Assembly: GCA_964415175.1 (NCBI GenBank)
Contig: CAYPYG010000012.1
Location: 1-64,000, forward strand
From: UBA2231 sp964415175
GTDB lineage: Bacteria; Elusimicrobiota; Elusimicrobia; Elusimicrobiales; UBA9959
Reading direction: 5' to 3'
DNA: 64,000 nt
Part shown: piece by piece, positions 1 to 7,749 of the stretch
Position numbering within the stretch: position 1 is the first letter of the stretch
How the letters are laid out: every line of letters starts with the position of its first letter
Notes under the pieces: model-generated
Database searches by the model: none
What the model saw: the letters and a program-made list of their open reading frames with translations, nothing else
What the model was told of the DNA's origin: nothing
Program-made: the position numbers and the translations under genes

Positions 1-24
1 CTTGAATTAGGAATGCGGGGAATA

Positions 25-44
25 CCACGGGCGTAAGCCCGTGG
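25..44. repeat. Short perfect palindrome (REP-like hairpin)
   Basis: CCACGGGC and GCCCGTGG are perfectly paired around a GTAA loop. Hairpins of this kind often lie beside IS200/IS605-like transposases or REP elements, but no transposase is visible inside the window. It could equally be the terminator of a gene lying to the left, although no clean T-run follows. Confidence 0.4.
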
Positions 45-87
45 AAGTTTATTTGTTTACAATCGTTCTAAAGGCAAGTTGGAGGAT

Positions 88-309
88 ATGAAGTCGTATC
101 CCGATGCTGAAAGAGAGATAGCACGAGAGGCACGTCTTGCGGAGGAGATTGAATTGAGTAAATCTCACAAAGATTATGAAGTGGTCTTGCTGGAGGCAAG
201 CTCGGAAGACTCTCTGCGAAAAACTCATAGCCGTTATTTTTTAAATGTCGAGCAGATCGGGGGGACAATGGGGTCCTCTGTTGTAAAAAAGGACGATCCT
301 GCTCGCTAA
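88..309 (+). CDS. Small hypothetical protein
   Basis: Encodes a charged soluble protein of about 73 residues that I do not recognise. The N-terminal half is rich in Glu, Arg and Lys and looks helical; there is no signal peptide or membrane segment. A GGAGG sequence stands only two bases before the ATG, so a TTG nine bases upstream is an alternative start. Base composition is more AT-rich than the following genes, which together with the neighbouring hairpin suggests an accessory segment. The reading frame ends just before a terminator. Whether it is translated is uncertain. Confidence 0.4.
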   Translation: MKSYPDAEREIAREARLAEEIELSKSHKDYEVVLLEASSEDSLRKTHSRYFLNVEQIGGTMGSSVVKKDDPAR

Positions 310-353
310 AATTAAGAGATTGATTTGCGGATACAATTGTGTGCTGTTATAGG

Positions 354-389
354 CCGCCGGGAGATTGCCCCCCCGGCGGTTTTGTTTTT
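354..389 (+). terminator. Rho-independent terminator
   Basis: CCGCCGGG pairs with CCCGGCGG and is followed by TTTTGTTTTT. It separates the small hypothetical gene from the toxin-antitoxin pair. The same stem sequence recurs in several other terminators of this window. Confidence 0.75.
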
Positions 390-395
390 GGGGGG

Positions 396-411
396 CGACA
401 CGACGCTGTCG
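396..411. promoter_or_regulatory. Palindromic operator candidate shared with recA leader
   Basis: CGACA-N6-TGTCG palindrome upstream of the toxin gene. It matches the recA leader palindrome (29796-29811) at 14 of 16 positions, spacer included. It would overlap the -35 region of a possible promoter whose -10 is TATATA near 428-433. A damage-response repressor site is a possible reading. Confidence 0.4.
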
Positions 412-459
412 GGGGTGCTGTCTACGCTATATAGGGCCCAGAGGGTTTTGGGCCTTGAA

Positions 460-471
460 ATGTATATACAT
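460..471. promoter_or_regulatory. 12-bp palindrome before toxin-antitoxin genes
   Basis: ATGTATATACAT is a perfect 12-bp palindrome 26 bases before the toxin start codon. Toxin-antitoxin operons are commonly autorepressed by the antitoxin binding such a site, so this is a plausible operator. The role is inferred from position only. Confidence 0.4.
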
Positions 472-497
472 CTGTATTACACTATTGGGGAGGGGCG

Positions 498-740
498 ATG
501 CGCTGGGACCCGGGAAAGAGCGCGCGGCTCAAGAGGGAGCGGGGCGTTTCGTTCGAGGAGATAGTGTTGGCGGAGCTGGTGGCTGTCATGGAGCACGGTA
601 GCCGCAGGAACCAAAGGATCCTGCTTTTCAGGCACGAAGGGTATATCTGGGTGGTGCCGTACGTTTACCGTGAGGGCGGCATATTCCTGAAGACATTATT
701 CCCGAGCCGGAAATACACCAGGAAGTTCATGAAGGGGTGA
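498..740 (+). CDS. BrnT-like toxin of a type II toxin-antitoxin pair
   Basis: An 80-residue basic protein with the BrnT-type layout: an N-terminal W-D-P-x-K segment, then L-K-R-E-R-G-V-S-F-E-E near residues 11-21, a central beta-hairpin with the N-Q-R-I-L-L-F strand, and a C-terminal I-F-L-K-T-L-F-P-S-R-K motif. In the BrnT family this is a small RNase-like toxin neutralised by the antitoxin encoded downstream. The gene begins after a strong GGGGAGGGG ribosome-binding site, and its stop codon precedes the antitoxin ATG by five bases. The toxic activity is inferred from the family resemblance. Confidence 0.7.
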   Translation: MRWDPGKSARLKRERGVSFEEIVLAELVAVMEHGSRRNQRILLFRHEGYIWVVPYVYREGGIFLKTLFPSRKYTRKFMKG

Positions 741-745
741 CGGTT

Positions 746-994
746 ATGAAGAGGATAAGGTTGTCCAGGTCCGAGGCGGCGGTGGAGAGGGGGTTGATGC
801 GCGGGGAGTATGCGCGGGCGGGGGCCGCGGAGGAGCGCGCCGTGGCGCGGGCGATAGCGGAGCGCCGCAAGGACGCGGTGCTGCATATCCGCATCAACAG
901 CGGCGACCTGGAGCGTCTCAAGCGCAAGGCCCGCAGTCTCGGCGTCCCTTACCAGACCTTCGTGTCGGAGATACTGCATCATTATGTCCGGTGA
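746..994 (+). CDS. BrnA/CopG-like antitoxin
   Basis: An 82-residue highly charged protein. The C-terminal third (I-R-I-N-S-G-D-L-E-R-L-K-R-K-A, then G-V-P-Y-Q-T) has the ribbon-helix-helix character of BrnA/CopG-type antitoxins, which bind both the toxin and the operator DNA. The start at this ATG has an AGGGG site eight bases upstream; a GTG at 737, overlapping the toxin stop, is an alternative. It is co-transcribed with the toxin. The palindromes at 396-411 and 460-471 are possible binding sites for autoregulation. Confidence 0.7.
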   Translation: MKRIRLSRSEAAVERGLMRGEYARAGAAEERAVARAIAERRKDAVLHIRINSGDLERLKRKARSLGVPYQTFVSEILHHYVR

Positions 995-1013
995 GCGCGG
1001 CGGTTTTGTTTGA

Positions 1014-1019
1014 TAGAAT
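1014..1019 (+). promoter_or_regulatory. -10 element before nucleotidyltransferase gene
   Basis: TAGAAT just after the antitoxin stop codon, a hexamer form seen before several genes in this window. No convincing -35 is visible. Confidence 0.35.
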
Positions 1020-1044
1020 GGCTGGAGGGGGAGAGGAGAAACGC

Positions 1045-1740
1045 GTGAAGACCGAAGATTTCCTGGAAGAGATAAAAAAGGCCTGCGGGGAGAACCTGCT
1101 GTCCTTCGTGGTATATGGTTCGGCGGCGGCGGGGGACGCCGTGCCGGGCGTTTCCGACGTGAACGTGATGCTGGTGCTGCGCGAGGCGCATATCGGCGCG
1201 CTGCGGGCGATAGGCGAGGCGTCGCGCGGCTGGCTCAGGAAGGGCAATCCGCCTCCGCTGCTCTTCACGCGCGAACGGCTGGCGGCCTCGGCGGACGCCT
1301 TCCCGATAGAGCTTTCCGACATGAAGGCGGCGCGCAAGGTGCTCTTCGGCCCCGACCCGCTGGAGGGGCTGGCCGTGGAACCGGGGCATTTGCGGGCCGC
1401 GCTCGAGCGCGAGCTTAAAGGGAAGCTGATACTGCTGAGGAACGCCTGTGTGTCGGCGGCCGGCGGGGACAAGGCGCTGCGCGCCGCGATGACGGCCTCG
1501 CTGCCCAGCGTGCTGGTGTTGTGCCGCGCCGCGCTGCGGCTGCGCTCCGGCTCCGCGCCCGTCGCGAAGCTCGCGGCGGCGGAGGAACTGGGCAAAGCCG
1601 TCGGCGCCGATGTCTCGTCCTTCGCCGAGATCCAGGCTCTGCGGGCCGGCGGCCGGGTCTCCGACGCCGGGGGGCTGTTCGCCCGCTACCTGGGAGCGGC
1701 CGAGGCGCTGGCCGACGCCGTCGACCGCTGGGAGCATTGA
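1045..1740 (+). CDS. Nucleotidyltransferase-fold protein
   Basis: A protein of 231 residues with a nucleotidyltransferase-like N-terminus: V-V-Y-G-S-A-A-A-G-D-A followed by V-S-D-V-N-V, which resembles the GS-x10-DxD metal-binding pattern of the minimal nucleotidyltransferase superfamily, although the second acidic position is Asn. The remainder is helical. The GTG start is chosen because a GGAGAGGAG sequence precedes it; a longer frame from 991 would lack such a site. Substrate is unknown. The single Asp may mean weak or absent catalysis. The next gene follows after three bases, so the two are probably co-transcribed. Confidence 0.55.
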   Translation: MKTEDFLEEIKKACGENLLSFVVYGSAAAGDAVPGVSDVNVMLVLREAHIGALRAIGEASRGWLRKGNPPPLLFTRERLAASADAFPIELSDMKAARKVLFGPDPLEGLAVEPGHLRAALERELKGKLILLRNACVSAAGGDKALRAAMTASLPSVLVLCRAALRLRSGSAPVAKLAAAEELGKAVGADVSSFAEIQALRAGGRVSDAGGLFARYLGAAEALADAVDRWEH

Positions 1741-1743
1741 GCC

Positions 1744-2061
1744 ATGCGCGGCCTGGTCCTTTCGCTTTTCCTGGCGGGCTGGCTGCCCGCGGCCGCGCCG
1801 CTGCCGGCCGGGGCCTACGACTCTTACGCCTGGGGGCATATAGACGATACGCCGGAGGAGAATTTCGTGCAGCGGGCACTGCGTTCGCACGGCACGGAGA
1901 TAATGCTCGGCATGGCCGTCGCCGGTTTTCTGGGTTTCCTGTTCCTGATGGGCCCCGGCGAGGTCCTCGACGCCTGGAAGCGCACGCGGCGGATGTACGG
2001 CTACGGCCGCCGCACGGGCGGTTTCGGCGGGCTCGGCGGTTTCGGCGGCGACGACTGGTAG
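1744..2061 (+). CDS. Small membrane protein with Gly-rich tail
   Basis: A 105-residue protein with an N-terminal signal peptide (about 1-24), one further hydrophobic segment (about 55-72), then a basic stretch and a C-terminal tail rich in Gly and Phe. I do not recognise the family. It follows the nucleotidyltransferase-like gene after three bases and is the last gene before a strong terminator, so it probably ends that operon. Confidence 0.5.
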   Translation: MRGLVLSLFLAGWLPAAAPLPAGAYDSYAWGHIDDTPEENFVQRALRSHGTEIMLGMAVAGFLGFLFLMGPGEVLDAWKRTRRMYGYGRRTGGFGGLGGFGGDDW

Positions 2062-2084
2062 GTCCCGGAAGACTTTCCGCAGGG

Positions 2085-2115
2085 CCGCCGGGGGAGTTCC
2101 CCGGCGGTCTTATTT
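2085..2115 (+). terminator. Rho-independent terminator
   Basis: CCGCCGGGG pairs with CCCCGGCGG around a four-base loop, followed by TCTTATTTT. It ends the operon at 1045-2061. Confidence 0.8.
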
Positions 2116-2125
2116 TGCCGCGGCT

Positions 2126-2153
2126 TTGTTCCGGTCCCGATTTGGGATATAAT
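2126..2153 (+). promoter_or_regulatory. Sigma-70-type promoter of satP
   Basis: TTGTTC and TATAAT separated by 16 bases, ending 32 bases before the satP start codon. Confidence 0.6.
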
Positions 2154-2185
2154 CTATGGCCGTTTTACGCATCAAAGGAGAACGC

Positions 2186-2752
2186 ATGAACGAGAACGTA
2201 AGGACTATCGCCGACACCACCGCCAATCCCGCGCCGCTGGGCCTGCTGGGTTTCGGCATGACGACGGTGCTGCTGAACCTGCACAACGCGGGGCTTTTCG
2301 GCATGGACACGATGATAATGGGCATGGGCATCTTCATAGGCGGGCTGGCGCAGGTGATGGCCGGCGCGATGGAGTGGAAGAAGAAGAACACCTTCGGGAC
2401 CACGGCCTTCACGCTCTACGGTTTCTTCTGGCTGTCCCTGGTGGCGCTGCTGGCGCTGCCCAAGCTCGGCCTGGGGGAGGCGCCGTCGGCGGTCTCGATG
2501 GGCTGGTACCTCTCCGTCTGGGGCCTTTTCACGGCCTGCATGTTCGTCGGCACGCTGCGCCTGAACCGCGCGCTGCAGGTGGTGTTCCTGTCGCTGGCCG
2601 TGCTGTTCTTCCTGCTGGCCTACGCGGACTTCACCGGCGGTTCCAAGACGCTGGCCGGCTGGGAGGGCGTGTTCTGCGGCCTGTCCGCCGTCTATGCCGC
2701 GATAGCGCAGGTGCTCAACGAGGTGTACGGCCGGCCCGTGCTGCCGCTGTAA
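2186..2752 (+). CDS. satP: Acetate/succinate transporter, SatP (YaaH/GPR1/FUN34) family
   Basis: A 188-residue inner-membrane protein with six hydrophobic segments. The N-P-A-P-L-G-L-L-G-F-G-M sequence near residue 12 is the signature of the acetate uptake transporter family, and the length is typical. The start has an AAAGGAG site with suitable spacing. The gene stands alone between its own promoter and a terminator. It would import acetate or succinate with protons; the exact substrate cannot be read from sequence. Confidence 0.88.
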   Translation: MNENVRTIADTTANPAPLGLLGFGMTTVLLNLHNAGLFGMDTMIMGMGIFIGGLAQVMAGAMEWKKKNTFGTTAFTLYGFFWLSLVALLALPKLGLGEAPSAVSMGWYLSVWGLFTACMFVGTLRLNRALQVVFLSLAVLFFLLAYADFTGGSKTLAGWEGVFCGLSAVYAAIAQVLNEVYGRPVLPL

Positions 2753-2773
2753 AGCGTCCGCCGGGACAGGAAG

Positions 2774-2806
2774 CCGCCGGGGAAATCCCCCGGCGGTTTT
2801 TCTTTT
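2774..2806 (+). terminator. Rho-independent terminator
   Basis: CCGCCGGGG and CCCCCGGCGG form the stem and TTTTTCTTTT follows. It ends satP just before the convergent protease gene. Confidence 0.8.
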
Positions 2807-2813
2807 AAGAGGT

Positions 2814-3713
2814 TCAGTAGTACGCTACGGTGGTGAGGCCGAAGATGACGCGCGAGTGCATCTCGGAGTAATCTATGCGGAAGAAGCCGTCCTCTCCCCA
2901 GCCGGTTCCCCAGCTGTTCTTGACGATGAAGTATTCCTCGGCGTCGTTGTAGCCGACCAGCAGGACGGCGTGGGCGCCCACGCGCTTGCCGCCGACGCGG
3001 GAATAGATCCCGCCCTTGTAGTGCAGGAAATCCTCGTAGATGATCATCGAAGTGGGCAGCGGGCCGTAATGGGCCAGCGCGGCCTTTATCTTGTTCACGG
3101 TCGGGAGCACCATGCCCCAGCCGCCGATCTTATGCGCGCCGCGCTCCCAGCCGGAGGCGGCGTTGGAACAGGAGCCGTTCGCCTCGGCGTAGGGGTAGGC
3201 CGATTCCGCCGGCAGGCCTTTGCGCACCAGGAAGAGGGGGAAGAGGACCCCGCCCTTGCAGCTGCCCACGCTGCTGCAGGAGATATAGACCTGTTCGGAA
3301 AGGTCGATGGCCGCGCCCGGTTCGCCGCGCTTGCGCATGACATAGGATTCCAGCGCGCCGGTCATGGCGAAGGACCAGCAGGAGCCGCAGCCGCCCTGCT
3401 GTTTCGGGGCCGTGACGAAATCGCCGCCGTTGTCGCGCCAGTCGAGGGACGCGCGCAGGCGCGTCTCGGGAGGTTCGGGAGCCAGCGGTCCGGACGGGGG
3501 ATTCTCGTCGAGTCCCGTAAGCGAGGCCCACTGGTCCTCGGTGAGATGGGATACGGAGGTTTCGCCGGCGGTCCACCGGGCGGAGCGGGATTCGAGCGAC
3601 TTCTGGAGCTCGGCTATCCTGGCGCTCGTTTCCGGGGACGGTTCGGCCGCGGCGGAGCCGGCCAGCAGGCAGGCGAGCGCGGCCATCGCTATTCCGGCGG
3701 AACGTATCATCAT
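2814..3713 (-). CDS. Secreted papain-like (C1A) cysteine protease
   Basis: A 299-residue preproprotein: signal peptide (about 1-23), propeptide-like segment to about residue 85, then a papain-fold catalytic domain. The active-site cysteine is C112 in Q-Q-G-G-C-G-S-C-W-S-F, the histidine is H248 in V-G-A-H-A-V-L-L-V-G-Y, and the asparagine is N266 in K-N-S-W-G-T-G-W-G. All catalytic residues are present, so it should be active after secretion and propeptide removal. It lies convergent to satP. A second ATG directly after the first is an alternative start. Bacterial C1A enzymes of this kind usually digest external or periplasmic protein. Confidence 0.88.
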   Translation of the reverse strand: MMIRSAGIAMAALACLLAGSAAAEPSPETSARIAELQKSLESRSARWTAGETSVSHLTEDQWASLTGLDENPPSGPLAPEPPETRLRASLDWRDNGGDFVTAPKQQGGCGSCWSFAMTGALESYVMRKRGEPGAAIDLSEQVYISCSSVGSCKGGVLFPLFLVRKGLPAESAYPYAEANGSCSNAASGWERGAHKIGGWGMVLPTVNKIKAALAHYGPLPTSMIIYEDFLHYKGGIYSRVGGKRVGAHAVLLVGYNDAEEYFIVKNSWGTGWGEDGFFRIDYSEMHSRVIFGLTTVAYY

Positions 3714-3815
3714 ATATATAGGTTAGCTTCACCGCGGCCGGGCTTCAAGGCCATAAGGCCCAGGCCGCGCCGGGGCCGTGAGGGTATGGGGAAGCGGCGC
3801 GGGCCGGGGCCCGGT

Positions 3816-4424
3816 TCAGACTATTTTTATGTCCATGCTGTAGAGCAGGGACATTGCCTCGGGCAGGGAGAACTTCGCCCCTTTGAGCCTGTTGGACGAG
3901 GGGTTTATCGCGTAGTTGCGGGCCGCGGAGAGGTCGGCCCCGGAGAGGTCGGTGTCGTTGAAGAGCGCGCCGGCCAGGTCCGTGCCGGAGAAGTCGGCGC
4001 CTTTGAGGCCCGCATCCCGGAGATCCGCTTCTTTTGCCAGGCAGTTCTTTATGGTTGCGCCCGCCAGCGGCAGTCCCATGAAGACGCAGTCGGTCAGCAC
4101 GCAGTCCAGGAAGGTCAGCGGGCCGGAGATGTTTATCTTCGGCCAGTCGGCCTCGGTCCAGTTGCAGCCGGCGAGCTTGCAGCTTTTGAAGGCCGTGCCC
4201 TGGAACGAAGTGGCGGGCATTTTCAGCAGGCTGAGATTGCAGCTCTCGAAGCGGCAGTCGCGGAACCTGCAGAAGCGCAGGACCGCCCCGGTGAGATCGC
4301 AGTTGCGGAAAGAGCAGGCGACGAAGGTTTTCGACTCCATGCGGGCGCCTTTGAGGTCCAGGCCCTCGAAGGCGCGGTCCGCGTACTCTTTCTCCCCGTC
4401 GGCGGGGAATTTCTTGGGGGTCAT
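3816..4424 (-). CDS. Pentapeptide-repeat protein
   Basis: About 202 residues made largely of A(D/N)LxX-type pentapeptide repeats, including F-x-x-C-x-F and A-D-L-x-G units, which fold into a right-handed quadrilateral beta-helix. The length and the Cys-rich first half resemble the Qnr/McbG group that mimics DNA and protects gyrase, but a gyrase-related role is only a possibility. The start is placed at the second ATG because a TAGAAT -10 hexamer ends exactly six bases before it, implying a leaderless mRNA; the first ATG at 4430 directly abuts the hexamer. Confidence 0.75.
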   Translation of the reverse strand: MTPKKFPADGEKEYADRAFEGLDLKGARMESKTFVACSFRNCDLTGAVLRFCRFRDCRFESCNLSLLKMPATSFQGTAFKSCKLAGCNWTEADWPKINISGPLTFLDCVLTDCVFMGLPLAGATIKNCLAKEADLRDAGLKGADFSGTDLAGALFNDTDLSGADLSAARNYAINPSSNRLKGAKFSLPEAMSLLYSMDIKIV

Positions 4425-4430
4425 CCGCAT

Positions 4431-4460
4431 ATTCTAACAATTGACGGGGTTTTGTAGAAT
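4431..4460. promoter_or_regulatory. Back-to-back -10 elements for divergent leaderless genes
   Basis: TAGAAT occurs on both strands, at 4431-4436 (minus) and 4455-4460 (plus). Each ends six bases before an ATG, so both transcripts would begin at or next to the start codon. Confidence 0.5.
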
Positions 4461-4466
4461 TGCCCC

Positions 4467-4685
4467 ATGCTCACTTTCCTGCTCTGGCTTATACTGCTGG
4501 TACTGTGCTGGCCGCTGGCCCTGCTGGCGCTGCTGCTTTATCCGTTCGTCTGGCTCATACTGCTGCCGTTCCGTCTTCTGGGGCTGGCGGTCGGAGGCGT
4601 GCTTTCACTGCTCTGGGCGGTGGTGACGCTGCCGGCGAACGTACTGCGCCGCCTGTCGCGCGGTCCGGAGAGGACGAATGGCTGA
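4467..4685 (+). CDS. Small hydrophobic membrane protein
   Basis: A 72-residue protein that is almost entirely hydrophobic over residues 1-58, enough for two membrane segments, followed by a short basic tail. No family recognised. A TAGAAT -10 hexamer ends six bases before the ATG and no ribosome-binding site is visible, so the mRNA is probably leaderless. The end overlaps the start of the metalloprotease gene by eight bases, suggesting translational coupling and an operon through 6644. Confidence 0.55.
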   Translation: MLTFLLWLILLVLCWPLALLALLLYPFVWLILLPFRLLGLAVGGVLSLLWAVVTLPANVLRRLSRGPERTNG

Positions 4686-5919
4686 AAAAGAGACCTTACT
4701 TGTGAGCGCCTGCCTGCTGGGCGTGACGGCCGCGGCGGTTCATTTCGCCGCAAGCGGCGCGGCGGCGGCCGCGGGCCCCGCTCCGGCTTCCGTCTGTTAT
4801 AAGGCGACCTCGCTGATGTGGGACCCGGCGGGAAAGGAAGGTGTGCCGACCTCGCCGGAGATGCTGGCGCGGCTGCGCGCCGCTTTCCGGCTCTGGGAGG
4901 AGGCCTCGGGCGGCTCGCTCGCGCTGACAGACGCCGGGTTCTCCGCCCCCTCCTACGCCGGCACGGGGAAGATACCCTACGACGGCTGCGTCCACGCCGT
5001 GCTCTACGGCGGGAGGAACTTCCACGGCGAGCTGGCCCACGGGAATTTCAACGGTAAGATCCCCGGCGGCTATAAGCGCGGTTTTTTCTTCGTTTCAGGT
5101 TCAAGGCAGGCCGCTTCCCTGGAGGTGCTCGCCCACGAGATAGGCCATACGCTCGGGCTGCCTCATTCCGCCTCGCCGGCCTCCATTATGTACAGCGGCC
5201 CGCGGCTTGGCGGGGCCGTTCTCTCGGAACAGGACCGCGCCGACCTGCGCGCGCGCTGGGCTCCCGGCGCGGAACCGCCTTATATCCTCTCCGGCGCGCT
5301 GACCACGAAGCACGAGTACCCGGTGGCCTTCGTTTTCGCGGTGAACTCGCGCAACGGCAGGACTTTTTCGGCGAGATCGGATCATATGGGCCGCTTCTCC
5401 ATAGCCGTGCCCGCTCCCGGCGATTACAGGCTGGCCGCCAAAGCGGCGGAAGTCTCGGCCGACCTGCTGCCCAAAGCGCGTTCCGGGATAGGGACGGGCT
5501 GGTACGTCTCCGACGGCGTGAGCGAGGCGGAGCCGGAGCGGGCGGCCCTTTTCCGCTTCCCTTCCGTAGCGAAGACCGGCGGGATAGGGTTTCGCGCGGT
5601 GGACAACGGGCCGGCTTTCAAGCTTAACCGCGCCGAGACGGAAAAGGGCGCGATCCTCGCCGCGCTGCGGCCCGGCGGCGAGGCCGTGCTGACCTTCCCC
5701 GAGGCCGGCGCAGCGCTGGTCTCCGTGGAGGCGTACGGCAGCGAGCCCGATTATTCCTTCAGCCGTCTGCCGGAACCGTCGCGGGGCGGGCTCCCGCGGT
5801 TCCTGCTCAAGATCGCCGCTTCCGCCGAGCCCGGCGAGCGGCTGGTCGTCGCGCGCGGCCGCGGCGGCCGCGGGGTCATAGGCCTGGTCGGGATAAACAT
5901 AGTGAAGGGGGAGAAATGA
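4678..5919 (+). CDS. Secreted matrixin-type zinc metalloprotease (M10-like)
   Basis: A 413-residue protein with an N-terminal hydrophobic segment (about 7-33) serving as signal peptide or anchor. The zinc site is complete: H153, E154, H157 and H163 in H-E-I-G-H-T-L-G-L-P-H, followed by a Met-turn, S-I-M-Y-S, around M171, as in matrixins. A beta-rich C-terminal half (about 195-413) may be a carboxypeptidase-regulatory-like or binding domain. It overlaps the small membrane gene before it and the LamG-like gene after it, so all three are probably made together. It probably degrades extracellular or envelope protein. Confidence 0.8.
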   Translation: MAEKETLLVSACLLGVTAAAVHFAASGAAAAAGPAPASVCYKATSLMWDPAGKEGVPTSPEMLARLRAAFRLWEEASGGSLALTDAGFSAPSYAGTGKIPYDGCVHAVLYGGRNFHGELAHGNFNGKIPGGYKRGFFFVSGSRQAASLEVLAHEIGHTLGLPHSASPASIMYSGPRLGGAVLSEQDRADLRARWAPGAEPPYILSGALTTKHEYPVAFVFAVNSRNGRTFSARSDHMGRFSIAVPAPGDYRLAAKAAEVSADLLPKARSGIGTGWYVSDGVSEAEPERAALFRFPSVAKTGGIGFRAVDNGPAFKLNRAETEKGAILAALRPGGEAVLTFPEAGAALVSVEAYGSEPDYSFSRLPEPSRGGLPRFLLKIAASAEPGERLVVARGRGGRGVIGLVGINIVKGEK

Positions 5920-6644
5920 GGATTCTTTTAACAGCGGCGCTCTGGCTGTCGGCGCCGGGCGCGGGCGCGGCGCAGGAGCCGCCGTTCATAAAACTCTCTT
6001 TCGATTCGGGCTTCGACGACGAGGGGCCGTACCGGCTAAAGGCGGAGAGGCACGGCGACGGCGTGAAGCTGGTCCCAGGCTACAGCGGGCAGGCCCTTTA
6101 CGTGGACGGTACGGAAGACTGGCTGGACTTCCACTACAGCACCGCGGTCTCCTTTTCCCGCGGGTACACGCTGGAACTCCGCTTCCGGAGGACGGACTGG
6201 AAGAACCCTTACAAAGGCGGATCCGGCTGGGAGACAGTGGCGTCCCTCGGAATAAACGGTTCGCTGTCCATAACGGCGCCGGGCTGCCCGCTGCATAAGC
6301 CCTGGGCGCTGGAAGGTTCGGCCCTTTATTACCCGCCGGGCGCCGAGGACAGCGACATCTCCAGGGTGCTTTCCCGGCCGGGGATCATAGCCCCGGGGGA
6401 GTGGAGGCACGCCGTCCTGGTCTACGACGCCGCGGCCGAGGAACTTTCTCTTTACCTCGACGGCGAGCCGGCGGACAGGGCCGTCGAGGTCCTCCCCCCG
6501 CCGTTCTCGCTGCGGCTGTTCCGCCTGGGCACCTGGTACAAGAGGAACCAGGCCTTCCGCGGGGAGATAGACGAGGTCGCCGTTTACAATTATCCGAGGA
6601 AGCCGGCGGAGGAGCCGGCGGTGGTCAGACGGCCGCCACGGTGA
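5916..6644 (+). CDS. Secreted LamG/concanavalin-like domain protein
   Basis: A 242-residue protein with a signal peptide (about 1-19) and one LamG-like (concanavalin A-like jelly-roll) domain. Typical features are F-D-S-G-F-D-D near the start, G-Y-T-L-E-L-R-F in the middle, G-E-W-R-H-A-V-L-V-Y-D, L-S-L-Y-L-D-G-E-P, and the closing F-R-G-E-I-D-E-V-A-V-Y-N. Such domains bind carbohydrate or protein ligands. The ATGA overlap with the metalloprotease gene suggests that the two secreted proteins act together, possibly on the same surface substrate. Confidence 0.75.
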   Translation: MRILLTAALWLSAPGAGAAQEPPFIKLSFDSGFDDEGPYRLKAERHGDGVKLVPGYSGQALYVDGTEDWLDFHYSTAVSFSRGYTLELRFRRTDWKNPYKGGSGWETVASLGINGSLSITAPGCPLHKPWALEGSALYYPPGAEDSDISRVLSRPGIIAPGEWRHAVLVYDAAAEELSLYLDGEPADRAVEVLPPPFSLRLFRLGTWYKRNQAFRGEIDEVAVYNYPRKPAEEPAVVRRPPR

Positions 6645-6653
6645 GACACGCCT

Positions 6654-7505
6654 TCAGAAATCCCTTATTTTGGTGACCCGCCCGCCTATGAAGAAGAGGG
6701 CGGAGTCGGCGCTTTTCTCCGTGACGGCGTAGGTCTGCGCCGTGGAGATGTTGAGCCCCATCACGGGCAGGAAATCCCGGAAAGCGCCCGCGTCGGCCCG
6801 GATTATCCCGCTGCGCAGCCAGACGGGCCGGCCGGAACGCTCCAGGCGGTCCTCCAGTTCGTCCATCCTGCGGTGCATGTCGCGGGGCAGCGTGGCCAGG
6901 TGCGGGAACTCTATCATCATGCCCGCGAAAGGGCAGCGGAACACGCCTTTGCGCGTTTCCCTGACCACCTTTTCCCGCTTCAGCGCGGCCAGCGCTTTCG
7001 CCGCCCGCGCTTCCGGTATTTTCAGCGCGTCGGCCAGCTCGCGGACCTTCCAGGCGCCGGTGTCGTTGGACAGGGCCACATAGCAGAGGTAGGTGTCGTC
7101 GTCCGCGGCTATGGCCCTGGTCTGCCCGGCGTTGAGGTAGTACTTGCGCGAGTCGAGGGCCTTCTTGGCGGCCTTGTGCATGGGGGAGACGCCGATGACG
7201 TCCTTCTTCGGCGCCAGCAGCGGAGAGATCAGTTCCCCGAAGGCGTCGTCGCCGGCCATGGTCCTCAGCCAGGCCAGCACCAGTCCGGCGGCTTCCGAGC
7301 TCCTGTGCACCAGCCGCAGCGGGTAGAGCAGCAGCCGCAGGCGCGAGAACACCGGCAGCAGTTTCCCCTGTTCCATGTGCAGGTAATTGCGGTAGGAGAT
7401 CTTGAGGGCGGGCGCGCCGCCGTTGTCGTGGAAGAACGAGTAGGCGGTCCCGAAACCGGCCTCTTTTCTGAGCTTGACCAAAGTCTGGGAGAAGGGGGTA
7501 GTCAT
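6654..7505 (-). CDS. Putative HTH transcriptional regulator
   Basis: A 283-residue soluble protein. The first 60 residues resemble an XRE-like helix-turn-helix, with Y-R-N-Y-L-H-M-E-Q-G-K-L-L-P matching the recognition-helix region of that family. Around residues 150-185 (V-R-E-L-A-D-A-L-K-I-P-E-A-R-A-A-K-A-L) there is a second winged-helix-like unit. This two-part layout recalls the TIGR02147/DUF4423 regulators, but the match is weak. It is convergent with the LamG-like gene and has an AGGTGC sequence before its start. Targets are unknown. Confidence 0.5.
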   Translation of the reverse strand: MTTPFSQTLVKLRKEAGFGTAYSFFHDNGGAPALKISYRNYLHMEQGKLLPVFSRLRLLLYPLRLVHRSSEAAGLVLAWLRTMAGDDAFGELISPLLAPKKDVIGVSPMHKAAKKALDSRKYYLNAGQTRAIAADDDTYLCYVALSNDTGAWKVRELADALKIPEARAAKALAALKREKVVRETRKGVFRCPFAGMMIEFPHLATLPRDMHRRMDELEDRLERSGRPVWLRSGIIRADAGAFRDFLPVMGLNISTAQTYAVTEKSADSALFFIGGRVTKIRDF

Positions 7506-7749
7506 AGAGCACCTCTTGCGGTGATATTCTACAAGTAGGGCGGGTCCGAAACAAGCGGGGTGATGCCGGACGTCACCAATCTCGCGCCGCGGGGAACGCG
7601 CGGCGTCGTGGGCCGGGCGGGAAAAACGCGTAGGCTGAAAAACGGCGGCGCCGGGGCCCGCCGCCTCATGCGGCGGCTTCCGGGGGCGGCTAGAATATCC
7701 TCATAGCCGCGGCGGTGCCGCGGAGCCGGAAAGTTCAAGGAGGATCAGA

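Noticed and set aside
325..601. Two short plus-strand frames before the toxin gene
   Set aside because: They run through a terminator and the palindromes, have no ribosome-binding site and Arg/Gly-biased composition.
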